From: Fibrobacterota bacterium | Lineage (GTDB): Bacteria > Fibrobacterota > Fibrobacteria > UBA11236 | DNA length: 64,000 bases | Direction of reading: 5' to 3' | Assembly (NCBI GenBank): GCA_028287505.1 | Contig: JAQBPN010000007.1 | Span: forward strand, 1-64,000 | Part shown: positions 51,016 to 60,693 of the stretch, piece by piece | How positions within the stretch are numbered: the stretch's first letter is position 1 | Layout of the letters: each line of letters begins with the position of its first letter | The notes under the pieces: generated by a model | Databases searched by the model: none | What the model was told of the DNA's origin: nothing | The model's input: the letters and a program-made list of their open reading frames with translations, nothing else | Translations under genes and position numbers: made by a program

Positions 51016-51318
51016 ATGCCGACAAAACCGACTCCCAAGAAAAAGGCCAACTCCCGCTCTTCCCGGCTCGGTCTCAGGGCTACGGGTGAGCAGGAGAGGG
51101 TGTTACGCCGCGCTGCGGATGCCAGTCACAAATCGCTGACCGATTTCATTCTGGATAGCGCCTGCCAGGCGGCGGAAAAGACATTGCTTGACCAACGGCT
51201 TTTCATGGTTTCCGACAGCCAATCCCGGGCATTGCTCGATTTGTTGGAGCGGCCGGCGCGAAGCAATTCCGGACTGCGCAATTTGTTTTCCAAGGCATCC
51301 CCTTGGGAAAAGCCCTGA
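51016..51318 (+). CDS. DUF1778 (TacA-like) antitoxin
   Basis: 100 residues. The N-terminal ribbon-helix-helix (SRLGLRATGEQERVLRRAAD, SLTDFILDSAC) is typical of DUF1778 antitoxins that bind DNA and neutralise GNAT-type toxins. The C-terminal RALLDLLERPARSNSGLRNLF is the toxin-binding segment. It overlaps the toxin gene by 16 bp. The Lys/Ser-rich first 15 residues are an added tail. The promoter contains nested inverted repeats. Confidence 0.92.
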   Translation: MPTKPTPKKKANSRSSRLGLRATGEQERVLRRAADASHKSLTDFILDSACQAAEKTLLDQRLFMVSDSQSRALLDLLERPARSNSGLRNLFSKASPWEKP

Positions 51319-51812
51319 ATCTTTCGGCTCCGGTCCCTCTGGAGCAAAAACACTCCCTTGCCGGATTCGATTGCGGAAACGCTTCGTTGAACGACTGGCT
51401 GATCCACCAAGCCTATCAGTCCCAATCGAGCGGATCGGCCAAGACCTTCGTTGTGTTTGATGGATCGCGCATTGCCGGATTTTTCAGCCTGACCGTGGGA
51501 CAGGTCGATACGCTCGAAGCACCTGACCGTGTGCGCAAGGGGATGGGAGGATACCCCATCCCGGTCGTCATCCTTGCCAGACTGGCCGTCGCAAAAATCG
51601 ATCGGGGTCGGGGGATAGGCAGAGGAATGCTTAAGGATTCCATTCGGCGCACTTTGCTCATTTCGGAGCAGGCGGGAATCCGGGCTTTATTGACCCATCC
51701 GATCGATGACGAAGCCGAAGCGTTTTACCTGAAATTCGGTTTCGAACCTTCGCCCGCGCGGGAGCGGCAATTGATCCTTCTCCTGAAAGACGCCCGGAAG
51801 ACCCTGGGCTAA
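51303..51812 (+). CDS. GNAT acetyltransferase toxin (TacT-like)
   Basis: 169 residues of the TacT/AtaT group. It has LSAPVPLEQKHSLAGFDCGNASLNDWL at the start and the acetyl-CoA loop region ARLAVAKIDRGRGIGRGMLKD (Q/RxxGxG/A type). The C-terminal segment HPIDDEAEAFYLKFGFEPSP carries the conserved Tyr-x-x-x-Gly-Phe. These toxins acetylate the amino group of aminoacyl-tRNAs and stop translation. It starts at a TTG inside the antitoxin gene, with AAGG upstream. Its end overlaps the last 4 bp of ligD, which is transcribed from the opposite strand. Confidence 0.9.
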   Translation: MGKALNLSAPVPLEQKHSLAGFDCGNASLNDWLIHQAYQSQSSGSAKTFVVFDGSRIAGFFSLTVGQVDTLEAPDRVRKGMGGYPIPVVILARLAVAKIDRGRGIGRGMLKDSIRRTLLISEQAGIRALLTHPIDDEAEAFYLKFGFEPSPARERQLILLLKDARKTLG

Positions 51813-54424
51813 AGCAGCTTCTCCAATTTCTTGACCGCCCCTTCCAACGCATTCCCCGCGCGCAAGACATCCTTGAACAAATCCCCCTTCTTCCCCAACC
51901 GCTTGGGCATGGTGCGGATGGTGAAGTCCTCGATCCCGATCTTCTTCTTCAGTTCGCCCCACTCCAGGGCCGCGCTCACCGGAGCCCCCGGTCGCTCCCG
52001 CACCGAGTAGACCGAGGCGACGGATTTGCCTTCCAAATTTTGCATGCAGTCCAGATAGATGCGGTCGGACTTGCGGACCTTGAGCGATCGTTCGACGGTG
52101 AAGGCGTCGGGTTTTTTCCGGACCGCGTACGCGGCGACCAGTTGCGCGAAGTCCAGGGCCTGGGAGAAATCGTAGGCGGGCTTCAAGGGAAGGTAGACGT
52201 GGATGCCCCGGGACCCGGAGGTTTTCGGGAACGCTTTCAATCCCAATCCGTCCAGGATTTCCTTCAGGTACAAGGCCATGCCGCATACTTCCGGGAAGGG
52301 GACTTCCTGGGGATCGAGATCGAATACGATCCAATCGGGCCGGGAAAGCCCGGGCGCGTGGGAGAGCCAGGGATGCATGGGAATGACCGCCAGGTTGGCG
52401 AGCCACAACAGGGTCTCCCGGTTTTGGCAAAGCACGTAATGGACCGCTGATCCGTCCGCCTCCTTGACCGGCAGGGTTTCCACGAAAGCGGGGGCGCTCT
52501 TCACGTCGTGTTGGTAAAAGGGCGGCGCCCCGATGCCGTTGGGGAAGCGCTTGAGGATCAGGGGTCGATCCTTGAGATGCGGCAACAGGAAGGGGGAAAC
52601 CGAATCGTAATACCGGGCCAGGTCGGCTTTGGTGTAGCCATCCTCGGGCCAGAGTTTCCTGTCCGGATGGGTAAGGACCGGACCCGGGGCGGATGCGGAG
52701 GCCGGCTTAGGCGTCTTGGCGGGGCGATTCGATTTTGCAGGGGGGACAACGGTTGCCATGGCTTCTTCCTTCAGCGTTTCCGCCGGCCGGGGGACTTCGC
52801 GCACGCACGCTTTCGGATCTTTGTCCGGACGCAGGCCCATGAAAATGGGCTGCCGCATCCGCCCGTCTTCCGTCCACTCCGCGAACTCGGCTTCCGCCAC
52901 CAGTTTGGGGCGAAGCCAATGGACTTTTTCATTGGTCTTGGGAACTTTCGCGAAGGGGCTGGCCTTGACCCGCAAAGGCTCCATGAATCCATATACGTCC
53001 TTGAGAAGCTTGGCGTTGAATCCGCCTCCCACATGGCCCGCGAATACGAAATCATCCCCTTCATAGAGACCCGCCACCAGAGAGCCGAACAGGGCGCGGC
53101 TTCCCCGCGGTTCCGTAAAGCCGGCTATGACCACTTCCTGCCGGAGCTTGGCCTTGATCTTGAGCCAATCCGCGCTGCGGCCGCGGATGTATGGGCCCGC
53201 CTTCAATTTGGCGACCACGCCTTCCAGGCCCAGGCTGACGGCCTGCCGGAACACTTCCGTTCCGCGTTCCCCGAAGTGCTCGGAAAAACGGATGGGCCCG
53301 GGGTCGCCAAAGGAAGCGGGCTCCGGGATGATTTTGCGCAAAACGGTTTTTCGATCCAACAGGCCGCAGGCGGTCAGATCCCATCCTTCGCAGAAAGGCA
53401 GATCGAACGCATAATAGACGATGCGCCCCTCCCCGCCGGGCCGCACCTTGCCCTTGAGGCGGTTCTGCAAAAGCTGGAAGCGGGGAACGCCTTGGCCGTC
53501 GAGGGCCACGATTTCCCCGTCGATCAGGACGGATCCGGCCGGGACGCTTTCCGACGCGGCCAGGATCTCCGGAAACATCGCGTTCAGGTTTTTGCCGGTG
53601 CGGGAAACCAGGTGGATGCCATGGGAATCCTTGCGCAGCAAGGCGCGCCAGCCGTCCCACTTGGTTTCGAAAATCCAATCGGGATCATCGAAAGGCTTAT
53701 CGGCGAGGGTGGCCAGCATGGGTTCGATGGAAGCGGGCAGGGGGTTCGGCTTGGCGCCCCGGGGCCATCCGTCCAGCGCGGCCTTGGAGGAAGCCCGCTT
53801 CACTGGTTTGGATTCGGTGGCGGCCCGCTTCTTGGGCGGACCGGAAACCTTCCGCAACGCCTCTTCCGGGATTTCGAACCCCGGAGGTTTTTCCGTGCGG
53901 GCCCCATAGGGCAGGATCAAGGCCGGCTGCCAATCCGCTTCGGCGGCATCGTCCTTCTTCTTGAAGAACAGCCATTGCCGATCATCACGAGAGGTGCGGA
54001 TGAGCATGAATCCGCCCTTGAGCTTTTCCCCCGCGAATTCGAGATGAAGCCTGCCGTTCCGGTACTGGTCGAGAGGATTCCCGCCGGGAGGAACGGAATA
54101 GGTACCGGTATCCCAGATGACCATCTGCCCGGCTCCGTATTGGCCGTCGCCGATGGATCCCTGGAAGGTCAGGTATTTGACGGGATGATCCTCCGTCTCC
54201 ACGGCCAGGCGGCGAACCTTGGGATCGAGAGACGGGCCCTTGGGAATCGCGAACGATTTGAGCACGCCGCCCATCTCCAGGCGCAGATCGAAATGGAGTC
54301 TGGAAGCGTGGTGTTCGTGCACTACGAAACGGCCTCCGGGTCCATTCTCCACTTTCGCAGGGGGCTCCGGGGTCCTTTTGAAATCCCGTTTCCCGCGGTA
54401 GGCGGCGAGAGCATGGCGTACCAT
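51809..54424 (-). CDS. ligD: ATP-dependent DNA ligase D (LigD)
   Basis: 871 residues in the order phosphoesterase, ligase, polymerase. The phosphoesterase domain (about 30-175) has HASRLHFDLRLE with His44 and Asp46. The ligase domain (about 230-530) has nucleotidyl Lys255 in ETKWDGWRALL. The polymerase/primase domain (about 590-860) has the catalytic DLD in WIVFDLDPQ. Together with Ku it repairs double-strand breaks by non-homologous end joining. This domain order is that of Pseudomonas LigD rather than the mycobacterial enzyme. Low-complexity Lys/Ala/Pro linkers join the domains. It follows ku by 5 nt. Confidence 0.96.
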   Translation of the reverse strand: MVRHALAAYRGKRDFKRTPEPPAKVENGPGGRFVVHEHHASRLHFDLRLEMGGVLKSFAIPKGPSLDPKVRRLAVETEDHPVKYLTFQGSIGDGQYGAGQMVIWDTGTYSVPPGGNPLDQYRNGRLHLEFAGEKLKGGFMLIRTSRDDRQWLFFKKKDDAAEADWQPALILPYGARTEKPPGFEIPEEALRKVSGPPKKRAATESKPVKRASSKAALDGWPRGAKPNPLPASIEPMLATLADKPFDDPDWIFETKWDGWRALLRKDSHGIHLVSRTGKNLNAMFPEILAASESVPAGSVLIDGEIVALDGQGVPRFQLLQNRLKGKVRPGGEGRIVYYAFDLPFCEGWDLTACGLLDRKTVLRKIIPEPASFGDPGPIRFSEHFGERGTEVFRQAVSLGLEGVVAKLKAGPYIRGRSADWLKIKAKLRQEVVIAGFTEPRGSRALFGSLVAGLYEGDDFVFAGHVGGGFNAKLLKDVYGFMEPLRVKASPFAKVPKTNEKVHWLRPKLVAEAEFAEWTEDGRMRQPIFMGLRPDKDPKACVREVPRPAETLKEEAMATVVPPAKSNRPAKTPKPASASAPGPVLTHPDRKLWPEDGYTKADLARYYDSVSPFLLPHLKDRPLILKRFPNGIGAPPFYQHDVKSAPAFVETLPVKEADGSAVHYVLCQNRETLLWLANLAVIPMHPWLSHAPGLSRPDWIVFDLDPQEVPFPEVCGMALYLKEILDGLGLKAFPKTSGSRGIHVYLPLKPAYDFSQALDFAQLVAAYAVRKKPDAFTVERSLKVRKSDRIYLDCMQNLEGKSVASVYSVRERPGAPVSAALEWGELKKKIGIEDFTIRTMPKRLGKKGDLFKDVLRAGNALEGAVKKLEKLL

Positions 54425-54429
54425 TCCGG

Positions 54430-55272
54430 TTACCCCGCCTTTTTTCGATGATAATGCTTTTCCGCATGGGCGGCGTGGGCGGCCTTGGCGGGCTTGCCGC
54501 CCTGTTGCAGGCTCTGCTTGAGCCGTTCCATCAGGTCGATGACCTTGCGCTCGCCGCCCGCCTTCCCGCCCGCCTCCGCGGTCACGCCCATCCCGGCGTC
54601 CACTTTGCCCTGGATGGTCTCCTCCAGGCGGGCCCGATGCGTATTCTCGAATTCCCCGGCCTGGAAATGGCCCTTGAGCGTGCCGACAAGCTGCTTGGCG
54701 AGATCCAGTTCTTTTTTCCCCACGGAAGTATTGAGGGGCGGGAATTTGAGCAGCTTGGGATCCTCCATCTCCTCGACGAAGTGCATGAGGTTGAGGACGA
54801 TGGCGGGGCCGTCGGCCTTGAGCGCGGCCAGATGCTCCTTGTTGCCGAACTGGATCTTGCCCACGCCGACCATGCCCGAAGCGCGTATGGCTTCGCGGAG
54901 GAGCACGTAAAGGTTCTCCGCGTTCTTTGCGGGCATCACGTAGTAAGGGCGCTCGTAAAGCTTGCCGTCGATCTCATCGTCCTTGACGAAGAGGCTGATC
55001 TCCAGATTGCGCGTGTTCGGCGCCTTGCCTTCTTCCAGCTCCTCCTTTTCCAGGGGGATGTAAGCATCCTTCTCGTGTTCGAATGCCTTGACGATGTCGT
55101 CCGCCTGCAGGATGCGTCCGCATTTCTTGCAGACCTTCTGGTAGCCGATGCGGCCGTGGTCCTTCTTATGGAGCAGGTGGAATTCCAATTCCTTGGATTT
55201 GAAGGTGGGATAGAGGGTGATGGGAATGTTCACCAGGCCGAAGCTGATGGTCCCTTTCCAGGCTGCAGGCAT
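54430..55272 (-). CDS. ku: Ku protein for non-homologous end joining
   Basis: 280 residues from the ATG at 55272, which has a GGAGG ribosome site. The frame open to 55422 has none. The Ku core begins MPAAWKGTISFGLVNIPI and includes KKCGRILQADDIVKAFEHEKD, IDGKLYERPYYVMPAK and LAKQLVGTLKGHFQ. It forms a ring dimer around DNA ends and recruits LigD, encoded immediately downstream. The Lys/Ala/His-rich C-terminal tail is typical of bacterial Ku and aids DNA binding. The operon has no other repair gene. Confidence 0.96.
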   Translation of the reverse strand: MPAAWKGTISFGLVNIPITLYPTFKSKELEFHLLHKKDHGRIGYQKVCKKCGRILQADDIVKAFEHEKDAYIPLEKEELEEGKAPNTRNLEISLFVKDDEIDGKLYERPYYVMPAKNAENLYVLLREAIRASGMVGVGKIQFGNKEHLAALKADGPAIVLNLMHFVEEMEDPKLLKFPPLNTSVGKKELDLAKQLVGTLKGHFQAGEFENTHRARLEETIQGKVDAGMGVTAEAGGKAGGERKVIDLMERLKQSLQQGGKPAKAAHAAHAEKHYHRKKAG

Positions 55273-55750
55273 CCGGATACCTCCCGTATCACGTTGTTTC
55301 CGAAGGGACCGCGGCGGAGCGGTTCCCGGGGCCGCCCGAAGCCGACAGACCCATTGGGAAAATATGTTCGGCCGGCGGCGGGGGCAAACGCTTGGGAAGC
55401 TTGGGGCGGATCGGTGGAACACGCCGATTGAGGCACCGACCGGCCACTCTGGCCACTCTAATAGGGGACCCTACGGAAAAGCCGCGTTTCCCAGGCTTCG
55501 CCCGGCCGGCGGCAAAACACGAAGTTTGACCGGAAGCTGCAGACGGCGCTGGCAATCCGCATGGACATTCGCTCGAAGTTTTTACCGGGCCCGCCAGGCG
55601 GCGGGGAAATATTTGCAGCCTGCTTCCACGTCCGCTTCAACTACAACATCAAAAATCGCGCGAATTGGGGGGCTTTTTTGGTTTGCCGGGATTGGCATCG
55701 CGATTGCTTTGATACCCTGCATACCATAACCGCTTTCCGAAGGGGCGTAT
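55273..55750 (+). promoter_or_regulatory. Divergent control region with a sigma-54 promoter for the glycosyltransferase operon
   Basis: No gene is supported in these 478 bp. At 55693-55708 TGGCATCGCGATTGCT has GG (55694-55695) and GC (55706-55707) ten bases apart, a near-consensus -24/-12 promoter. It lies 42 nt before the MerR-like gene. GGCCACTCT is repeated in tandem at 55442-55459. The ku promoter should lie near 55290-55330 on the other strand, but I see no clear boxes. Confidence 0.65.
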
Positions 55751-56134
55751 ATGTTTGCAGATACGATGGAAGTCATAGAAAAGAAAAACCAAGAACCCTT
55801 AATCAGTATCCGCGATGCCGCCCGCATCATCGGAGTTCCCCCCCATACCATCCGGTATTGGGAAAAGGAATTCTCCGATTTTCTGGTGGCTCCCCGCACG
55901 ATGGGGAAACAGCGCCGCTACGGTGACGCCCAGATCCACAAGCTGCGGACCATCTTCCGCATGCTCAAGGAAGAGGGTTATTCCATAGCCGGCGCCAAGC
56001 GCGCGCTTGCCAAGCAGAACCAGGCCGCCAACCTCGGCAACAGCCAGGCCAGCGGAACCCTGCAGAGCCTGAGCGCGGAAATGGCGGAAAAAATCCTCGC
56101 ATTGGTTAAGAATGAGCTCAGCTACCAGCTCTAG
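55751..56134 (+). CDS. MerR-like DNA-binding protein
   Basis: 127 residues. The MerR-type winged helix (LISIRDAARIIGVPPHTIRYWEKEF, then RRYGDAQIHKLRTIFRMLKEEGY) occupies about 15-90. A short helical tail (LQSLSAEMAEKILALVKNEL) could form a dimer coil. There are no cysteines for metal or redox sensing. AGGGG precedes the ATG. Its last 23 bp overlap the large glycosyltransferase gene, so the two are cotranscribed from the sigma-54 promoter, and it may regulate the operon. Confidence 0.88.
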   Translation: MFADTMEVIEKKNQEPLISIRDAARIIGVPPHTIRYWEKEFSDFLVAPRTMGKQRRYGDAQIHKLRTIFRMLKEEGYSIAGAKRALAKQNQAANLGNSQASGTLQSLSAEMAEKILALVKNELSYQL

Positions 56135-59100
56135 GAAGCCGCGCTACTCCGTAATCATCGTCACCTACAACTCCCGCGAGAACATCCGGGTCTGCCTGGA
56201 TTCCCTGAGGAGGTGCGGCAGCATCGCAAGCGACGCGAATGCCGGAGGGTTGCACGAGATTATCGTGGTGGACAACGCCTCCCGGGACGGGACAGGGGAT
56301 TACCTTACCGCCCAGGACGATATCCGCGCGATACTCAACACGGTGAACAACGGTTTCTCGAAGGGTTGCAACCAGGGAGCCGCGATCGCCCAAGGCGATT
56401 ACGTCATCTTCCTGAACCCGGATACCCTGGCCACGCCGGGATGGGCCGAAACCATGGCCCGCCATTTCCAGGACCCGTCGGTAGGCGCTGTCGGACCCGT
56501 ATCCAATTACGTGGCCGGCCTGCAACGCCTGGACGCGAACCTTCCCGCCGAATGGCGCACCGCCACCAGCTTTCCCGGCAACGGCGCCGTGGAGGTGGCC
56601 GACAACCTGGCCCGCATCCTCAAAGAAGGCAATGCCGACAAAGGCGTGACGACGAAGCTGCTGATCGGGTTCTGCCTGATGATGCCGCGTCCGCTTTACG
56701 AATCCATGGACGGAATGGACGAGAATCTCTTCCTGGGCAACGACGACCTTGACCTGAGCTGGCGCCTCCGCAACCTCGGCCGCAAGCTCGTCGTAGCCTC
56801 GGACGCATTCGTCTTCCACGAGGGCCAGAAAAGCTTCAAGACCGAAGCCAAGACCACGGTCGATCGCCTCACCCAGGAATCGACCGATGCCATGTACGTG
56901 AAGCTGGTCCATCATTACGGCGGCCGGGACAAGGTTCCCGCCCCTCTGGAACTCTGGGGCATCGGGTGGTTCAACCCGTCCCCGTCCCTGTTGCACGGGG
57001 CCATCCCCGCATTGCCGGCTCCCGCCGGGCTTTCGAAAAACGTTGCTAAGAAAGAATCGGAGGCGAACGTGAAAAGCGAATCGCGCGAACTGACAGCCTG
57101 GAAAGCCATCACCGCCCTGGTCTACGTAGGTCCCGACGCGGAGAGTCCGGGATCGGAATCCGCCGCGTCCCGCCTGGAACGCACGCTGGCCACCCTACCG
57201 GCCCGTCCGGGAATCGAAATCATCGTCCTGAATTGCTCCGGCCTGACCGCCGCGCCGGAAGCCCCCGCGGGCGCCACCCTGCGCAAACTCGATCTGGGAT
57301 CCGGGATCCCGCTCAAACAGGCCCTGGAAATCGCCATGGCCCTGTTGCCGGGAAGCCACGGGCTTTTCTGCGTGGCCGGAGTGGAATTCTCGGCCATGTT
57401 CAACCATTGGCTGGACAAGCACGACCTGAACGCGCTCGGCGCGTCCTTGCCTCTTCCCCTGCGCATCGGGGCGGAGGACAAGGGTGCCGCGTGCGCCGCC
57501 TATGCATTCCTGGGCCGCAAGGAATGGCTGAGTGACGCCCTCGCGTCCATGCCCTCCGCGGACGCGAAAAGCGTCCTGGCCGCGTTGGGGGAACGCCTTG
57601 TCCGCGACGCCGCCGCTAAATCCGCGTCCGGGAAATCCATCGATCCGCCCTGGTTGCTGGCCCGCGCCGCCGATCTGCCCGCGGTCGCCATCCCCGCCTC
57701 CGCCGCGCCGGTCGCGGCATCCATGCCCAAGACGTCCAACGAAAGCTGGACGCCGGTCGCCCATTCCGCCTCGCGGCAATCCGCGCCCGGAAGCAAGTCC
57801 GGCGCCACCCTGGATGGTTTCAACCTTTATCCCGAAAGCCTGCGGTCCGCCATGCGCGGGTCCAAGGAGATCGGCTTCGCCGGCACCACGGCAGAGCAGC
57901 CCCCCACGTCCGGGCCGTTCTGCGCCTTCGATGCCCAGGGCAGCCTGGTCCCCGTCTCCGACCAGGACCTGATCATCCTCCGCGTCACTCCCGATCTGAT
58001 CGACGGCCTATCCGAGCGCATGGCCAATATCCGGCGCCAGGCCCCGGGCCTGATGCGCTTCATCGCGGTATTCAACGGAGCCGATGCCCGCCGCGTTCCA
58101 GCCACCTCGGCCCTGGCTCCCGTGGACCTCACTCCCGAAGGCATGCGCACCGCGCTGTGGCGCGCCGGCTTCGCCGTGACCGGCGAGCGGCCCTACCTGG
58201 GTTTTCCCAACGCGAATCCCGATGGCGCCGACCTGAGAGGCTGGTCCCAGCTGGAAGCGATTCCGCGTTCCGCGGCCCATCATACGGAAAAGATGGTCTC
58301 CATCGTCATCCTCGGTTTCAACCAGATGGAATACACCAAGAAGTGCATCGAGTCCATCCGCAAATACACGCGCCAGAAATACGAACTGATCCTGGTCGAC
58401 AACGGCAGCAAGGACGGGACGGAGGCCTTTTTCCGATCCATTCCGGGCGCGAAGGTGATCCGCAACGCCGAGAACCTGGGCGTGTCCAAGGGCTGGAACC
58501 AGGGCATGCGCCTGGCCACGGGCGAATACATCCTCATCCTCAACAACGACATCATCGTCGGGCCGGACTGGCTGGAGAACATGGTGCGCCTGGCGGAAAG
58601 CGATCCGTCCATCGGCCTGGTGGGACCGCGCTCCAACTACATCGCGGGACCGCAGGTGGTGGCCGACGTGCCCTATAAGGCCGAAGGCGAGATCCAGGAC
58701 TTCATCCGCCAATGGCAGGGACGGCACGCCCTTTCCGCCGCCGAGTTCGGCTTCATCAAGGGCTTCTGCCATCTGATTCCCCGCCGCGTGTTCGCCAAGG
58801 TAGGTTTCTACGACGAGCGTTTCGGAAAGGGCAACTTCGAGGACGACGATTATTGCATGCGCGTCCGCATCCACGGTTTCCGCGCCCTGTTCGCCGACGA
58901 TTGTTTCATCCACCATTACGGCAGCGTTTCCTTCAACCAGGAATCCGTCGACTGGCGCGCCCTCATGATCGAGAACCAGAAGAAATACGAGCAGAAGTGG
59001 GCCAAAGGCGCCGCGGCCGTCAACGACACCCAGGTCTCGGTTCCCGGAGAAGCTCCCGCCGCGATCCCCGCGCCGCGCTCCGCTCCCGGAAAACTCGAAC

Positions 59101-60656
59101 AGGGCCGGATGGCCTACGAGAACGGCGACCTGAAACGCGCCCGCATCCTGTTCCTGGAAGCCCAGGGGGAAAGCCCCTCCGATCCGGAACCCTATTGCAG
59201 CCTGGGAGCCCTGATGTTCTCCGAAGGCGCCACCCAGGAGGCCGTCTCCTTTTTCATGAGATGCCTGAACCTGGATCCGGCCCATGCGGACGCGGCCCAG
59301 AACCTGCTGGATACCCTGTCGGCCCGTAACGGGGAAGTTTCCCCGGAGGAATGCGCCGCCCTGGTCTCCCGCTATCCCGGCAATCGCGTGTTCGCCGCCG
59401 CGCTCGCCTCCTCCGGAACGCGCGCGGTCCCGGCGCAAGCCGCCCCTTCTTCTCCCGCCCCGGTTCCCGCCCAAGTGAAAACCGCCGGGCTTCCCGCCTG
59501 GACGCCCGCTCCCGCCGCGCCCGCCTTTCCGGCCTGGCAGACGGAAGTGGAAAACCTGATCGAATCCGCCAAATACACCGCGGCCATGGACCTCCTGGAA
59601 AGCCGCGTGAGGCGCAACGAAGATCCAGGCCCCTGTTACAACTACCTGGGCATCATCGCCCACGCCTGCGGCGACGCCGACCTGGCGCTGAAGAACTTCG
59701 CCACCGCCCTCAAGCATGCTCCCGGGGAAGCGGACATCCTCTTCAACCTCTCCGATACCTTGCTGGCGGTGGGACGTTCCGGAGACGCGGCCAAACTGCT
59801 GGAAGACTCGGCCCATAAGACCGGAGTGGAGTCGGACCCGAACCTTCCCGATCTGGCCGCCACCGCGGAACAGATCCGCCATGCCATGTCCAAGGGCAGC
59901 GTGGATGCGGAACACCTGCTCGCCTCCCGCGACGCCAATCAACAGGCCGAAAGGCTGTTGCGTTCCGGCGCCCTGGCCGACGCCAAAGCCTACCTGGACG
60001 TCGCGCTGGAATCGGACGGCGGGGATTTCCGCGCCCTCAACAACCTGGGGTTGCTGGCCTGGTACCGGGAAGACGGGCAAGAGGCCTGGAGAAACTTCAC
60101 GCGCTGCCTGGCCGTGCGCCCCGCCTGGGTCGACGCCCTGGTGAACGCCTTCGACACCGCCATCGTCCTGGGAGACATGGGGATGTTCGCGCCCTGCCTG
60201 GAAAACGCCCTGGCCTCGGCGCCCAACCACGTCCAGGCTTCGGCCATGCGCCGCCATATCCAGGCGCAAGGCCTCGCCATCCATTGCTTCAAGAGCTTCG
60301 ACGAATTGGAAGCCAACGCCGCCGCCCTGCGCAAGGCCGAAACCGCCCTGGAGCAGGCGCGCCAAGGCGACGCCATCAACATCTACCTGGAGGCCCTGAA
60401 GATCCAGCCCCAGAATCCCCAGGTCTTCAACGGCCTGGGCATCATCGCCTTCAGCGAGAAGCGCTACGGGGATGCGTTCGGCCTGTTCGACGCGGCCGCC
60501 GGGCTGCACCCCACCGATCAGGACATCCTCCTGAATTTCTGGCAATGCGCCCAGGCCTTGCGCCGGGAGGGCGAAGTGCTTCCCAAGCTCAGGAATTCCC
60601 TGGAGCGGAATCCCGCCCTGGAAGACATCAAAGCGGTAATCAAGGAATACGCCTAG
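56112..60656 (+). CDS. Giant glycosyltransferase: two GT2 modules, a degenerate middle module and TPRs
   Basis: 1514 residues. A first GT2 module (about 12-270) opens SVIIVTYNSRENIRVCLDSL and has a DNAS..DGT nucleotide site and FLNPDTL. A second (about 725-960) opens SIVILGFNQMEYTKKCIESI and has DNGSKDGTE, NENLGVSKGWNQG-like sequence and LNNDIIVG. Residues 330-500 look like a further GT-A-like fold (TALVYVGPDAES, LFCVAGVEF) without an intact DxD. Pro/Ala-rich linkers separate the modules. From about 990 to the end are many TPR units. It probably adds sugars in sequence to a polysaccharide or protein in the cytosol; the acceptor is unknown. It overlaps the MerR-like gene by 23 bp. Confidence 0.88.
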   Translation: MSSATSSRKPRYSVIIVTYNSRENIRVCLDSLRRCGSIASDANAGGLHEIIVVDNASRDGTGDYLTAQDDIRAILNTVNNGFSKGCNQGAAIAQGDYVIFLNPDTLATPGWAETMARHFQDPSVGAVGPVSNYVAGLQRLDANLPAEWRTATSFPGNGAVEVADNLARILKEGNADKGVTTKLLIGFCLMMPRPLYESMDGMDENLFLGNDDLDLSWRLRNLGRKLVVASDAFVFHEGQKSFKTEAKTTVDRLTQESTDAMYVKLVHHYGGRDKVPAPLELWGIGWFNPSPSLLHGAIPALPAPAGLSKNVAKKESEANVKSESRELTAWKAITALVYVGPDAESPGSESAASRLERTLATLPARPGIEIIVLNCSGLTAAPEAPAGATLRKLDLGSGIPLKQALEIAMALLPGSHGLFCVAGVEFSAMFNHWLDKHDLNALGASLPLPLRIGAEDKGAACAAYAFLGRKEWLSDALASMPSADAKSVLAALGERLVRDAAAKSASGKSIDPPWLLARAADLPAVAIPASAAPVAASMPKTSNESWTPVAHSASRQSAPGSKSGATLDGFNLYPESLRSAMRGSKEIGFAGTTAEQPPTSGPFCAFDAQGSLVPVSDQDLIILRVTPDLIDGLSERMANIRRQAPGLMRFIAVFNGADARRVPATSALAPVDLTPEGMRTALWRAGFAVTGERPYLGFPNANPDGADLRGWSQLEAIPRSAAHHTEKMVSIVILGFNQMEYTKKCIESIRKYTRQKYELILVDNGSKDGTEAFFRSIPGAKVIRNAENLGVSKGWNQGMRLATGEYILILNNDIIVGPDWLENMVRLAESDPSIGLVGPRSNYIAGPQVVADVPYKAEGEIQDFIRQWQGRHALSAAEFGFIKGFCHLIPRRVFAKVGFYDERFGKGNFEDDDYCMRVRIHGFRALFADDCFIHHYGSVSFNQESVDWRALMIENQKKYEQKWAKGAAAVNDTQVSVPGEAPAAIPAPRSAPGKLEQGRMAYENGDLKRARILFLEAQGESPSDPEPYCSLGALMFSEGATQEAVSFFMRCLNLDPAHADAAQNLLDTLSARNGEVSPEECAALVSRYPGNRVFAAALASSGTRAVPAQAAPSSPAPVPAQVKTAGLPAWTPAPAAPAFPAWQTEVENLIESAKYTAAMDLLESRVRRNEDPGPCYNYLGIIAHACGDADLALKNFATALKHAPGEADILFNLSDTLLAVGRSGDAAKLLEDSAHKTGVESDPNLPDLAATAEQIRHAMSKGSVDAEHLLASRDANQQAERLLRSGALADAKAYLDVALESDGGDFRALNNLGLLAWYREDGQEAWRNFTRCLAVRPAWVDALVNAFDTAIVLGDMGMFAPCLENALASAPNHVQASAMRRHIQAQGLAIHCFKSFDELEANAAALRKAETALEQARQGDAINIYLEALKIQPQNPQVFNGLGIIAFSEKRYGDAFGLFDAAAGLHPTDQDILLNFWQCAQALRREGEVLPKLRNSLERNPALEDIKAVIKEYA

Positions 60657-60693
60657 CTCCGTCCGGACAGGGTCCGGGCGGTTTGGGAGATCT

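Noticed and set aside
55442-55459. Tandem GGCCACTCT repeat considered as an enhancer site
   Set aside because: Only two short copies and no dyad symmetry; nothing links it to a regulator.
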